Below, one piece after another: positions 41,850-51,140 of a stretch of DNA of 64,000 nucleotides. Origin of the DNA: JAFGUF01 sp040883315 (GTDB lineage: Bacteria; Bacillota; Clostridia; Christensenellales; UMGS416); the NCBI GenBank assembly GCA_040883315.1, contig JBFLKU010000011.1:186001-250000 (forward strand). The letters run 5' to 3'. Every line of letters starts with the position of its first letter. The stretch's first letter is position 1. The notes under the pieces are model-generated. The model did no database searches. It saw only the letters and a list, made by a program, of their open reading frames with translations, and was not told where the DNA came from. The position numbers were made by a program, and so were the translations under genes.

Positions 41850-43089
41850 AATAGATAAAAAGAGGCTGCACTTTGGCAAAATTGCAGTTTTCTATATAAT
41901 AGGATACGTATTGCTGGCATTAAGAAATCCGGAATTTGATACAAGGGCTATTTTCATGTGCTTGGGAGCACTGCTGCTTTTGGTTTCACAGCATATCACA
42001 GTTCGTGCTTTTTTCCCAGATATAAATAAACCTTTGTTAATTGTGGTTAATATGCTTTGTGCTATTTCATTAATCATGCTTTATAGGCTGGAAATAGACT
42101 ACGGCATCAAGCAGCTTGTGTGGATATATTTAGGCATCACCACAATGTTTTTTGTTATCAAATTCATATCTAGCAAAAAAGATATTGATGATAAATATTG
42201 GCTGTATATAGTCTCTGCTCTATTTCTGCTGGTTCTATCTGCAGTGTTCGGCTCTACTATAGGCGGTGCACAGAATTGGATAAAAATCCCCTCTCTCGGG
42301 ATTACATTTCAGCCTTCTGAATTTGCAAAAATATTTCTCGTGGCAGCTATTGCCAGCATATTCTGCAAAAAACGTAAATTTTATATCTATGTCATTGGCG
42401 TTGTCTTCACTATGGTTAGCATTCTGCTATTAGTATTAACCAATGATTTAGGTGCCGCACTGCTGTACTTTTTTGTTTTTCTGATAATCTTTTACGCAGG
42501 TAAAAGCTCTGCATGGCTCACGCTGTCTGCCTTTGGTTCGTTCCTGCTGGCAGCATACGCAGGCTATCTGCTCTTCTCCCATGTTCAGGTGAGGGTGGAC
42601 GCATGGCTAAACCCATGGAGCGACCCTAACAACAGAGGATATCAGATAATACAAGGGCTCACTTCGCTGGTTTCGGGTGGTGCATTCGGTACAGGGCTGG
42701 GAATAGGCTCTCCTAGATATGTGCCGGCATATGAAACAGACTATATATTCACGGCAATAAACGAAGAAATGGGAACAATAATGGGGCTTTTGATTATAGG
42801 TCTTTATGCTATTATGGCATATGAGAGCATAAAAATAGCACTAAAACAAAAGGATGATTTTTATGCGCTAATATCATTTGGAGCTGCTAGCCTCATTTCA
42901 TTTCAGACATTCATAATATTAGGCGGCATACTTCGGGTAATGCCCCTTACCGGCATAACATTGCCTTTTGTGTCCTATGGAGGTTCGTCCATAATAGTAT
43001 CATTTATTTTGCTGGGAATAATTCTAGGCGTGGCACAAAGAAAAGAAGCAGATTTACAGAAGGAGGAAGCAGATGAGCAAGGTGAATAA
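41842..43089 (+). CDS. FtsW/RodA/SpoVE (SEDS) peptidoglycan polymerase
   Basis: 415 residues and about ten helices. SEDS proteins polymerise glycan strands from lipid II and pair with a class B PBP. Landmarks: GAQNWIKIPSLGITFQPSEFAKI and NPWSDPNNRGYQIIQGLTSLVSGGAFGTGLGIGS, then YETDYIFTAINEEMG, containing the TD of the region where the family's catalytic aspartate lies, and LPFVSYGGSSI near the end. The frame is open into the FHA gene; the ATG at 41842 has GAGGAC ahead and gives a normal N-terminus. The polymerase therefore looks intact. It overlaps the PBP start by 17 bases. Confidence 0.93.
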   Translation: MFKIDKKRLHFGKIAVFYIIGYVLLALRNPEFDTRAIFMCLGALLLLVSQHITVRAFFPDINKPLLIVVNMLCAISLIMLYRLEIDYGIKQLVWIYLGITTMFFVIKFISSKKDIDDKYWLYIVSALFLLVLSAVFGSTIGGAQNWIKIPSLGITFQPSEFAKIFLVAAIASIFCKKRKFYIYVIGVVFTMVSILLLVLTNDLGAALLYFFVFLIIFYAGKSSAWLTLSAFGSFLLAAYAGYLLFSHVQVRVDAWLNPWSDPNNRGYQIIQGLTSLVSGGAFGTGLGIGSPRYVPAYETDYIFTAINEEMGTIMGLLIIGLYAIMAYESIKIALKQKDDFYALISFGAASLISFQTFIILGGILRVMPLTGITLPFVSYGGSSIIVSFILLGIILGVAQRKEADLQKEEADEQGE

Positions 43090-44452
43090 AAATATAATCA
43101 AAGCTTCTATTTTTGTAATGCTTTTGTTTTTAGTACTCGTTGCAGCATTCCTTATAAATCTTTTCAGTCTTTCCGGCAAACTAATTAATTCTCCGTATAA
43201 TAAAAGGCTTAAAGAGCTTCGGGAAGCTACAATAATCGGAAGCATATACGACACAAATAATGTGCTTTTGGCTGGCTCTTCCGATGAAGGCAAAAGACAA
43301 TACAGCGAAAATGAAATTCTGCGAAATGCTGTTTCACATCTAATAGGAGATACCTATGGGTACTGCCCTACAGGAGCAGACATTCAGTTTGGCTCAATTT
43401 TGCTGAACTATAATGAATCTTTATTTTCAAAAATAAAAAGACAGATACAAGATGTGCCTCATTCCGGCAGCGATATACAGCTGAGCGTGGACTGCAGGCT
43501 CAATATATTTGCATATGACAAAACAAAAGACTATAAAGGTGCTGTTGTAGTGCAGGACTACACTACAGGCGAAATACTATGTATGGTTTCAGCTCCTTCT
43601 TTCGACCCGGAAACTATAATCAAAGATCTGGAGATAAACACGGAAAAAGAAGCATTTGTGAACAGAGCAATACAGGGACAGTATGCTCCCGGCTCAATTT
43701 TCCACATAATAACAGCAGGTGCTGCAATTGAAAACATTGATGATATTTTAAGCAGAAAATATTCCTGTGAAAGTTTTGTAAAAATAGACAATGAAAAAAT
43801 CCTGTGTGATGATGCACATGGCTATATAACTATTAAGGAAGCCTTTGCGCAGTCCTGTGATGTCGTCTTTGCGCAGCTAGGCGTGGAGCTGGGAGCAAAG
43901 AATATCAAAAGTTTTGCCGAGCAGCTACAGTTCAATCATGATTTCAGCTATGCTGATATTGGTCTATATCCTTCTAGCATAACAGTTTCCAAAAATGAAG
44001 AGGATGCAGCCTTTGCATACGCCGCAATAGGTCAGCACGAAAACATAGTGACACCGCTACATATGTCAATGATTGCTGGTGCTATTGCAAATGACGGAAT
44101 AATGATGATGCCTAGTCTTCTTAAAAGCGTCGATGGTCAGCTTATTTCAAAGGGCGGACATGGCACGAGGATCATTTCAGAGGATACAAACATGATACTG
44201 CAAAGCTTTATGCAGAACAATATACCCTCCCAAAGTGATATGGATGGCTTTGAAGTTTGCTGCACGGATGGTGTTTCGGTATCTTCAAAAGACGGAAGCC
44301 TATATAATAACTCATGGTTTCTAGGCTATATTAATAATTCCGAGCATCCGTTAGTTATATGCATGATACTCGAGCAGTCCTATATTGATAGCAATCCGGC
44401 CACCCAAATAGCACATGATATTTTGGAATATGCATATTCACTAGGATATTAA
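43073..44452 (+). CDS. Class B PBP-like protein with substituted catalytic motifs
   Basis: 459 residues with an N-terminal TM helix (about 10-32), a pedestal-like region and a transpeptidase fold. The three motifs of penicillin-binding proteins are all altered: SxxK is S208-I-F-H211 (APGSIFHIITAG), SxN is S261-C-D263, and KTG is T398-D-G400. The flanking sequences (GAAIENI, KEAFAQSC.VVFAQLGVELG) are well kept, so the fold is probably present. It is expected not to bind penicillin or cross-link. Strong ribosome site AGAAGGAGG. Third gene of the FHA-SEDS-PBP operon, ended by a terminator. Confidence 0.9.
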   Translation: MSKVNKNIIKASIFVMLLFLVLVAAFLINLFSLSGKLINSPYNKRLKELREATIIGSIYDTNNVLLAGSSDEGKRQYSENEILRNAVSHLIGDTYGYCPTGADIQFGSILLNYNESLFSKIKRQIQDVPHSGSDIQLSVDCRLNIFAYDKTKDYKGAVVVQDYTTGEILCMVSAPSFDPETIIKDLEINTEKEAFVNRAIQGQYAPGSIFHIITAGAAIENIDDILSRKYSCESFVKIDNEKILCDDAHGYITIKEAFAQSCDVVFAQLGVELGAKNIKSFAEQLQFNHDFSYADIGLYPSSITVSKNEEDAAFAYAAIGQHENIVTPLHMSMIAGAIANDGIMMMPSLLKSVDGQLISKGGHGTRIISEDTNMILQSFMQNNIPSQSDMDGFEVCCTDGVSVSSKDGSLYNNSWFLGYINNSEHPLVICMILEQSYIDSNPATQIAHDILEYAYSLGY

Positions 44453-44492
44453 TTTCTTATCTTGAAAAGATAATTCAATAGTAGTACACTTT

Positions 44493-44520
44493 GAGTGGAT
44501 AGAAAAAATCCACTCTTTTT
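44493..44520 (+). terminator. Rho-independent terminator of the FHA-SEDS-PBP operon
   Basis: GAGTGGAT / ATCCACTC stem, 7-base loop, TTTTTATTC tail; 40 bases after the PBP stop. Confidence 0.85.
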
Positions 44521-44562
44521 ATTCACTAAATTATCCGAGTTATAATTTGTGGGGAGGCATAT

Positions 44563-45396
44563 ATGAGTAGTTTTAAAGTTGGAATTGTGCAGATGCACGT
44601 AGCAGACAATGTGGAAGAAAATATACAGACAGCATTATCTATGGTAAGGGATGCAAAAGAGCATGGCGCAGATATTGTATGCCTACCGGAGATGTTCAGC
44701 TGCCCATACAAGTCCACCAAATTCCCTATATACGGCGAAGAGCAAGGCGGTCGCACCTATACAGCACTTCAGCGGTGTGCAATTGACAACAATATTATTT
44801 TAGTAGGCGGCTCTGTTCCAGAGCTATATGAAGGCAAGGTTTATAATACCTCGTACATTTTCAATGAAAAAGGAGAATTGATAGGAAAACACAGAAAGAT
44901 GCATTTGTATGATGTAAATGTGGAAGGCGGCATTTGCTTTATGGAGTCTGCATCACTGTCAGCAGGAGATAACGAAACTATCTTTGAAACAAATCTAGGC
45001 ACTTTTGGCATAGGCATCTGCTACGATATTCGTTTTCCCGAATACTCCAGAATATTGTCTTTATCAGGAGCGAAGGTGATATTTCTGCCTGCTGCATTCA
45101 ACATGACATCCGGCCCTGCTCACTGGGATATCAACCTAAGGTGCAGAGCGTTTGAAAACCAAGTGTATTTGGTTGGTGTATCTACAGCCAGAGATACCAG
45201 CGCAAACTATGTGGCATATGGTCATTCTATGGTAGTGTCTCCATGGGGAGAGATAATTACACAGCTTGATGAAAAGCCAGGTGTTGCAATTGCAGAAATA
45301 AATTTAGACTATGTAGACAAAATAAGAAAAGAATTTCCCCTGCTTGAACACAGAAGATCCGATCTGTATGAAATTAAAATGATAAAAAAGAAATAA
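44563..45396 (+). CDS. Carbon-nitrogen hydrolase (omega-amidase/Nit2-like)
   Basis: 277-residue nitrilase-superfamily amidase. Catalytic triad: Glu in VCLPEMFSCPYKS (about E42), Lys in GKHRKMHLYDV (about K113), Cys in GIGICYDIRFPE (about C153). The closeness to Nit2-type enzymes suggests deamidation of 2-oxoglutaramate or 2-oxosuccinamate, which repairs side products of glutamine transaminases; substrate not proven. Ribosome site GGGGAGG. Separated from the PBP gene by a terminator, so an independent gene. Confidence 0.85.
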   Translation: MSSFKVGIVQMHVADNVEENIQTALSMVRDAKEHGADIVCLPEMFSCPYKSTKFPIYGEEQGGRTYTALQRCAIDNNIILVGGSVPELYEGKVYNTSYIFNEKGELIGKHRKMHLYDVNVEGGICFMESASLSAGDNETIFETNLGTFGIGICYDIRFPEYSRILSLSGAKVIFLPAAFNMTSGPAHWDINLRCRAFENQVYLVGVSTARDTSANYVAYGHSMVVSPWGEIITQLDEKPGVAIAEINLDYVDKIRKEFPLLEHRRSDLYEIKMIKKK

Positions 45397-45405
45397 ATTA
45401 ATTTT

Positions 45406-45435
45406 AAAGGGATATCATACGATATCCCTTTTTTC
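45406..45435. terminator. Terminator between amidase and hup genes
   Basis: AAAGGGATATC / GATATCCCTTT stem with a 4-base loop and TTTTTT on plus. Serves the convergent pair. Confidence 0.88.
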
Positions 45436-45443
45436 ACTAATGA

Positions 45444-45716
45444 TTAGTTTAGTGCATCTTTAAATGCTTTGCCAGCTTTGAATGCTGGTTTGTTTGATGC
45501 AGCGATTTTTATTTTCTCTTTAGTAGCAGGGTTGAAGCCTTCACGAGCTGGTGAATGCTTTTTCTCAAATGTACCAAATCCAATTAGTTGAACTTTTTCA
45601 TCTTTCTTTAACGCATCGATTACTACATCATTGAATGCTGCAAGAAATTTTTCTGCGTCCTTTTTTGTTAACTCTGCTTTTTCAGCTATTGCTGCTGCTA
45701 ATTCTGTTTTGTTCAT
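45444..45716 (-). CDS. hup: HU-family DNA-binding protein
   Basis: 90-residue histone-like protein that bends DNA as a dimer. MNKTELAAAIAEKAELTKKDAEKFL and the beta-arm segment FGTFEKKHSPAREGFNPATKEKIKI are standard for HU. The arm has HSPAREGFNPATKE, in place of the frequent RAARKGRNPQTG, a mild variation. Strong AAAGGAGG ribosome site. HU also assists DnaA at the origin, and the gene lies about 10 kb from oriC on the leading strand. Confidence 0.96.
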   Translation of the reverse strand: MNKTELAAAIAEKAELTKKDAEKFLAAFNDVVIDALKKDEKVQLIGFGTFEKKHSPAREGFNPATKEKIKIAASNKPAFKAGKAFKDALN

Positions 45717-45770
45717 TAGTGTCCTCCTTTTATTACAAGATATTAATATCCTGCTTTTGTTGACTTACCT

Positions 45771-45799
45771 ATTTTACACATACTAACGTATGATTGCAA
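45771..45799 (-). promoter_or_regulatory. hup promoter
   Basis: TTGCAA (45794-45799), 17-base spacer, TAAAAT (complement of 45771-45776). Confidence 0.72.
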
Positions 45800-45803
45800 G
45801 CAT

Positions 45804-47246
45804 TTATTTTATTTTTTTTGCCTTATTTTTTGCATTTTCCCAAAAAATATCCATTTCCTGTAATGTCATGTCCGAAAAGCTCAAATTCTCCTTTTTTATT
45901 TCGCTTTCCATTATCTCAAATCGCGTAATAAATTTTGTTGTAGCCTCATTCAGCGAAAATTCAGATAATATATCATATAGCCTGCATACATTTACTACAG
46001 CAAAGAGCAAATCCCCTAGCTCTTCCTTAATCCTGTCTGTGTTGTTTTCTTTATGTTCAATTGTCACTTCTTCCAGCTCTTCCCGCACTTTATCAAGTGC
46101 TCCTTCTACGCTGTCCCAGTCGAAGCCTACTTTTGCTGCTCTCTCCTGCACTTTCTGTGCTCTTATAAGTGCATTCAGATTGTTCGGGTATTTTTTCATT
46201 ATCTCAGCTTCTGATTTATTGTTTCGCTGTTTTTTCTTTATTTCATCCCAGTTTTCCAATACTTCCTTCGAATCTTTCACATCCACATCAGAGAACACAT
46301 GAGGATGCCTGAAGATTAACTTCTTTGAGAGGTTTGATATTACATCGTAGATATCAAAGTCTCCCCTCTCCTCTGCGATTGTCGCATGAAACATCACCTG
46401 CAGGAAAACATCTCCCAGCTCATCCATCAGCTCATCCATGTCGTTTTTGTCCACGGCGTCCAGCACCTCTGCACATTCCTCTATCAGATATCTTTTTAAT
46501 GTCTGGTGCGTCTGCTCCCTGTCCCATGGGCATCCATTTGGTGAGCGAAGTTTTTTGAATATTTTAAGCAAATCACTCAAATCATATTTTTCATCATCAT
46601 TTTTTGGCTCAACATATAATATCGAATTATGATTTACTTCATATCCTCTGTCTATTTCATAAAGCATCAGCTTTTCTGTTTTTTCTTGTGTAATCAGCAC
46701 TACAGGCTGTTCATCTATATATTTGTTGCTTAATAATATTTTTACTTCCGATAATGTATATTGATCGTCAAGAGATGTGATACACAAAGGTAGCCTTGTG
46801 TTTATAGCCTCTTCTGTTAGCATAGCAGCCGGCATAATGCAGGCACCGCTGCTAATATTTTGCGGCAACTTTTTAGCCAGCATATATGCATCGTTTGATA
46901 CACCTGCTACTATCTCTACATTCTCATACATGCTGCACAGCATATCTACGCTGCCATCATCATACACGCCGCTTCCCGGCACTGCATATACAATATCTTT
47001 CTGTTTTGCAAGTGATATTATATGCTCCGCGATATTTTTTTCCAATTCATTAAAATTTTCAGCTGTTTCATATATAAAATCGCAGCTTTCATATTTTATA
47101 TTCTTGTTGTCTAGATATTCTGCCGCTGCGCACACGCTGGTGCGAAAAACTATATTCTCATTGTTTTGCAATATATCATTGGCTTTTACTGTTAATAAAT
47201 CTATACTATCCGGGCCTAATCCTAGTACAGTTATTTTATTGCTCAT
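45804..47246 (-). CDS. mazG: MazG nucleotide pyrophosphohydrolase with N-terminal methylase-like domain (YabN type)
   Basis: 480 residues. The first half is a tetrapyrrole-methylase-like domain (NKITVLGLGPDSIDLLTVKANDIL at the start); the second half is two MazG repeats, the first with RSPNGCPWDREQTHQTLKRYLIEECAEVLDAV and EELGDVFLQ-type metal ligands, the second with EELGDLLFAVVNVCR. The family hydrolyses (d)NTPs to monophosphates; the YabN-like fusion is common in Firmicutes. Start at 47246 with GGGAGAG ahead; 7 upstream codons rejected. It overlaps the end of the flippase gene by 11 bases. Confidence 0.92.
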   Translation of the reverse strand: MSNKITVLGLGPDSIDLLTVKANDILQNNENIVFRTSVCAAAEYLDNKNIKYESCDFIYETAENFNELEKNIAEHIISLAKQKDIVYAVPGSGVYDDGSVDMLCSMYENVEIVAGVSNDAYMLAKKLPQNISSGACIMPAAMLTEEAINTRLPLCITSLDDQYTLSEVKILLSNKYIDEQPVVLITQEKTEKLMLYEIDRGYEVNHNSILYVEPKNDDEKYDLSDLLKIFKKLRSPNGCPWDREQTHQTLKRYLIEECAEVLDAVDKNDMDELMDELGDVFLQVMFHATIAEERGDFDIYDVISNLSKKLIFRHPHVFSDVDVKDSKEVLENWDEIKKKQRNNKSEAEIMKKYPNNLNALIRAQKVQERAAKVGFDWDSVEGALDKVREELEEVTIEHKENNTDRIKEELGDLLFAVVNVCRLYDILSEFSLNEATTKFITRFEIMESEIKKENLSFSDMTLQEMDIFWENAKNKAKKIK

Positions 47247-48864
47247 TATTTCTCTCCCATATTGCACTATATATTTTTGCTAGCTTGCTGCCGCCGGGAA
47301 TTGTTCTTATCTCTTCTTTTGAAAGTATTTTAAATATTACCAGTCCAAGAATAAAAACTATCACCCCGATAAACACAGATATTAGTGTAGCATACTTTGC
47401 ACCCATTATATTTTTTATTATCTCATAGCTGCCCCATACTACTGCACCCATCAATGCAGATGCAAGAACAATTTTAATATTAAATCCATTATCACTGAAT
47501 TTTGCTTTGGTAAGTTTTTTTATAACCACAATATCTATAGTTGCCGCTACCGCATAGCATGCAAATGTGGATATTGGTGCTCCGTATATATTGAAATACG
47601 GCGTACCAACCAATATGTAGCACAATATTATTTTCGTAATTGCTCCTGCAGACAGAGCGATAACCGGAATATATACTTTTCCCATGCCCTGCAACAGTCC
47701 ATTGAAAGTCTGCAATATAGACAAAAATATTATACCGCCGGATATTATCTGCAGAAGATTAGCTGAAATATTCAAATATTCTGCCGACAGCTTGCTGCCA
47801 TATAGCAGGTTCATTATAGGATGCGCCAATATATATAGTCCTACTGCGGATGGTATAGCTACCATTAGGGACAGCTTGTATCCGAGTTTTATATTCCTCT
47901 TTAATAGATTGTTGTCTTTTGTTGCCACTGCAGCTGCAGCTGCAGGCACCATCGATACACAAAATGCCAGAGATATTGACCCGGGCACATTTACCAAGGT
48001 GTTTACATAGCTGGAAAACAGCCCGAATAATTCTGTAGATGCCGATTGAGTATAGCTTAAAAATTCCAGTCTAGCTGTTATGATTAATGAATCGATAAAT
48101 TGAATAAGTGGCATTATAGACGCACCCAGAAGTATTGGAAACGCAATAGATAAAATTTGCTTCAGTACTTCTTTTGAAGAAACATCTGTTTTTGTTTTCT
48201 CTTTTATCTTTGGTGCTTTTTTTATGTAGAACGCAATAACTACCAGCAATCCTATTATTTCAGATATCAGCACGCCGCCCACAGCACCTGCTGCTCCGTA
48301 CTCTATTCCTTTTGGTATCAGCAGCATTGCAAGAGTAATCCCAAAGATTATTTTGCCTACCTGCTCTGCCAGCTGGGAAACTGCCGTAGGAATCATGTTT
48401 TGCAAACCTTGAAAATATCCTCTGATTGCAGCCATAATAGAAACCAAAGCTATGGCAGGTGCAATTGTTGCAACCGGATACCAAGTCAATGGATTTTTAT
48501 ATACATCATATGCAAGCTTTTTACTTAGTAATAATAAGGAAATAGAAAGTACTAATCCAAGAGTGGTCATCAATACAAGTGAAACTTTAAATACTTTTTT
48601 TGCACCGCTATAATCATTTGCAGATACCTTCTCTGCTACCAATTTAGCAATTGTTGGCGGTAGCCCTGCTGTGGACAAGGTGAGCAAAAATGTGTAGATG
48701 GGATAGGCCTTCATATAAAGCCCTGCACCCTCTGCACCCAATATATTGTTTAGTGGTATTCTATAAAGCACTCCGATAAGCTTTACCAAAAAACTAGTAA
48801 TGCCTAAAATTGCAGCTCCTTTGACAAAGCTTTTTTTTGTTGAAGTCATTCTATCAATATGCAT
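47236..48864 (-). CDS. SpoVB/MurJ-like lipid flippase (MOP superfamily)
   Basis: 542 residues and about 14 helices. STKKSFVKGAAILGITSFLVKLIGVLYRIPLNNILGAEGAGLYMKAYPIY is the hallmark N-terminus of the SpoVB/YtgP group; these move lipid II or related polyprenyl-linked sugars across the membrane. The start is uncertain: the first ATG (48864) is only 1 base from AGGAAGG, while the ATG at 48849 fits the family's N-terminus but is far from it. SpoVB paralogues occur in non-sporulating clostridia too, so it does not prove sporulation. Neighbour mazG is coupled, as in the B. subtilis spoVT-yabM-yabN region. Confidence 0.9.
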   Translation of the reverse strand: MHIDRMTSTKKSFVKGAAILGITSFLVKLIGVLYRIPLNNILGAEGAGLYMKAYPIYTFLLTLSTAGLPPTIAKLVAEKVSANDYSGAKKVFKVSLVLMTTLGLVLSISLLLLSKKLAYDVYKNPLTWYPVATIAPAIALVSIMAAIRGYFQGLQNMIPTAVSQLAEQVGKIIFGITLAMLLIPKGIEYGAAGAVGGVLISEIIGLLVVIAFYIKKAPKIKEKTKTDVSSKEVLKQILSIAFPILLGASIMPLIQFIDSLIITARLEFLSYTQSASTELFGLFSSYVNTLVNVPGSISLAFCVSMVPAAAAAVATKDNNLLKRNIKLGYKLSLMVAIPSAVGLYILAHPIMNLLYGSKLSAEYLNISANLLQIISGGIIFLSILQTFNGLLQGMGKVYIPVIALSAGAITKIILCYILVGTPYFNIYGAPISTFACYAVAATIDIVVIKKLTKAKFSDNGFNIKIVLASALMGAVVWGSYEIIKNIMGAKYATLISVFIGVIVFILGLVIFKILSKEEIRTIPGGSKLAKIYSAIWERNNEQ

Positions 48865-48985
48865 CCCTTCCTATAGGCTGGGTTTGCTTCCTTTCATTAT
48901 AAAACCTCTTAACAGTATAATAGTATATCATTAAGAAGTTTTTTTAACAACGATTGTTTATTCAGTTTTTGGTTCGATTCATATT

Positions 48986-49957
48986 CTATAGATGGTTTTT
49001 AAGATATTCTGCCAGCTCTATCGATTTTTCATTTTTTATTTTTGCGATTGCCCCGTATATAGCTTCGCTGCCATATTCCACGCCAAGAAGAGCATTTTCG
49101 ATTTCATCAATAAATTCCACTTCCATTGCGTCGCTGTAGCATGATGCTTCAGCTATTTTTCCTTTTTCAAGGGATATTAAAAGCTTTATGCTGCCCCACG
49201 GAAATCTATTGTATATTTCTGTATCGAATTTTGGTGTTTTGCCAAATATCCATTCCTTTGATTTTTGCCTTGCATATGCTTCCAAATATTTTTCTTGGTC
49301 TACTGCATTTTCAAAGTCTACTGCTATTGGTTTGTTTTCATATGTTTTCTCAAAGCTCTCTGCCAAGGCTTCTTTTGCAGATTCTATGCTTATGTCTCCA
49401 TACTCATTTAAATTGCATATTCTAGACTTTACAGACTGTACGCCTTTTGATTTTAATTTATCTTGGCTGGGATTCAGATATTTTCCCAAATTTTCTTTAT
49501 TTACATCAATAAGCAACGTGCCATGATGCAAAGATGCATTTTTTGCATGTGCAAATGCATTGCCTGAAAATTTATGACCGTCTACTGTAATATCATTTCT
49601 TCCTGTAAATTCAGCAGATATGCCAAATGTATTTACTGCATCAATAATAACACTGAGTTGCTTGTGCAAATCATATAATGGCTTTCCCACAATAAAAGAA
49701 AAATTTAAATTACCCAAGTCATGAAAAACCGCACCGCCTCCTGATGTCCTTCGGGCAATGCGTCCTTTTTCTTCATGCAGCATATCTACTTTGCACTCAT
49801 TCCATGGGTTTTGATGTCTTCCTATTACTACTGTTCTTTCATTCTGCCAAAGGTAAAGCCACACTTCATCTTTTTTTGCAGCATTTAAAAGAGCCTCTTC
49901 AAATGCTAAATTTACATATGGGTCGTATGAATTTGAATAAGTAATAAAAAGCTTCAT
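48986..49957 (-). CDS. lplA: Lipoate-protein ligase A
   Basis: 323 residues. Attaches free lipoate via lipoyl-AMP to E2 or glycine-cleavage H proteins. NLAFEEALLN, GRHQNPWNECK and the lipoate/ATP segment RRTSGGGAVFHDLGNLNFS are diagnostic; a small accessory C-terminal domain (about 250-323) closes over the active site. Ribosome site AAGGA. It follows recA by 20 bases, likely co-transcribed. Target proteins are not in the window. Confidence 0.93.
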   Translation of the reverse strand: MKLFITYSNSYDPYVNLAFEEALLNAAKKDEVWLYLWQNERTVVIGRHQNPWNECKVDMLHEEKGRIARRTSGGGAVFHDLGNLNFSFIVGKPLYDLHKQLSVIIDAVNTFGISAEFTGRNDITVDGHKFSGNAFAHAKNASLHHGTLLIDVNKENLGKYLNPSQDKLKSKGVQSVKSRICNLNEYGDISIESAKEALAESFEKTYENKPIAVDFENAVDQEKYLEAYARQKSKEWIFGKTPKFDTEIYNRFPWGSIKLLISLEKGKIAEASCYSDAMEVEFIDEIENALLGVEYGSEAIYGAIAKIKNEKSIELAEYLKNHL

Positions 49958-49977
49958 AATAAATCCTTAAATATTGT

Positions 49978-51054
49978 CTATTCTAGTAAATCGCTTATTT
50001 CGCTTTCATCATCATCTGGCTGAAGGTCTGGTTTTTTCACAGCCATTTCGCGGATTTTTTGCTCTATCTCATCTCTCATATCCGGGTTTTCTTTCAAAAA
50101 CTCGGCTGCGTTCATTTTTCCTTGTCCTATCCTGTCTTCACCGTATGAAAACCATGTTCCGGATTTTCTTACGATATCACTTTCTACAGCTAGGTCTAGA
50201 ATACATCCTTCCTTGGATATGCCTTCACCATACATTATATCAAACTCTGCAGTTTTGAATGGAGGAGCTACTTTGTTTTTAACTACTTTTATTCTAGTTC
50301 TAGATCCTACAACATCTACGCCTTTTTTCAATGATTCTATTTTGCGCACATCAAGTCTTACAGATGCATAGAATTTCAATGCTCTTCCGCCTGGTGTAGT
50401 CTCTGGGTTTCCAAACATTACGCCTATTTTCATTCTAAGCTGATTTATGAATACCACGGTTGTATGGGTTTTGTTTATTCCGCCTGCCAGCTTTCTGAGT
50501 GCCTGTGCCATCAGCCTGGCCTGCAGACCAACGTGGGTATCGCCCATTTCGCCTTCTATTTCCACTTTTGGAACAAGGGCTGCCACCGAGTCAATTATAA
50601 TTATATCGAATGCACTGGAGCGAACCAGCATATCACATATTTCCAATGCCTGCTCTCCTGTATCCGGCTGGGAAACATACAGTTCATCTATATCCACACC
50701 TAGTGCCTTGGCATAGGCCGGGTCTAGTGCGTGCTCTGCATCTATAAATGCTGCATAGCCGCCTAGTCTTTGTACCTCTGCCACCATGTGCAGAGCAACT
50801 GTTGTTTTACCGGATGATTCAGGTCCAAAAACCTCTACTATTCTTCCCTTTGGTATTCCGCCAACACCAAGAGCTATATCTAATGTTAATGCACCTGTAG
50901 GGAAAACTTCAATCTCCATGGCTGCAGCATCGCCCAATTTCATTAATGCACCTTTTCCGAATTCTTTTTCTATACCCTTCATTGCTGCTTCTATAGCTTT
51001 GATTTTATCTTCATTTTTTACGTTTTCTATGGTCGTACTTTTCTTTTTAGCCAT
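49978..51054 (-). CDS. recA: Recombinase RecA
   Basis: 358 residues, normal length. Walker A GPESSGKTT (about 71-79), Walker B IIIIDSVAAL, the L1/L2 regions (VEIEGEMGDTHVGLQARLMAQALRKL; INQLRMKIGVMFGNPETTPGGRALKFY) and an acidic tail rich in Asp/Glu. Coats single-stranded DNA and drives strand exchange. A sigma-70 type promoter lies immediately upstream. No LexA-type box (GAAC-N4-GTTC) is seen. Unusually close to recF and dnaA. Confidence 0.98.
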   Translation of the reverse strand: MAKKKSTTIENVKNEDKIKAIEAAMKGIEKEFGKGALMKLGDAAAMEIEVFPTGALTLDIALGVGGIPKGRIVEVFGPESSGKTTVALHMVAEVQRLGGYAAFIDAEHALDPAYAKALGVDIDELYVSQPDTGEQALEICDMLVRSSAFDIIIIDSVAALVPKVEIEGEMGDTHVGLQARLMAQALRKLAGGINKTHTTVVFINQLRMKIGVMFGNPETTPGGRALKFYASVRLDVRKIESLKKGVDVVGSRTRIKVVKNKVAPPFKTAEFDIMYGEGISKEGCILDLAVESDIVRKSGTWFSYGEDRIGQGKMNAAEFLKENPDMRDEIEQKIREMAVKKPDLQPDDDESEISDLLE

Positions 51055-51093
51055 GGGCTTTTGTTCCTTTCAGTTGCAAAATATTACAAAAAC

Positions 51094-51122
51094 ATAATAG
51101 CATATATTATTGTTTAAAGCAA
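51094..51122 (-). promoter_or_regulatory. recA promoter
   Basis: TTGCTT (complement of 51117-51122), 17-base spacer, TATTAT (complement of 51094-51099), about 40 bases before the start. Confidence 0.7.
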
Positions 51123-51140
51123 ACAAATTTTCGCATTGTA

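Noticed and set aside
51055..51140. LexA-type operator before recA
   Set aside because: No GAAC-N4-GTTC like palindrome in the 86 bases; only a standard promoter.
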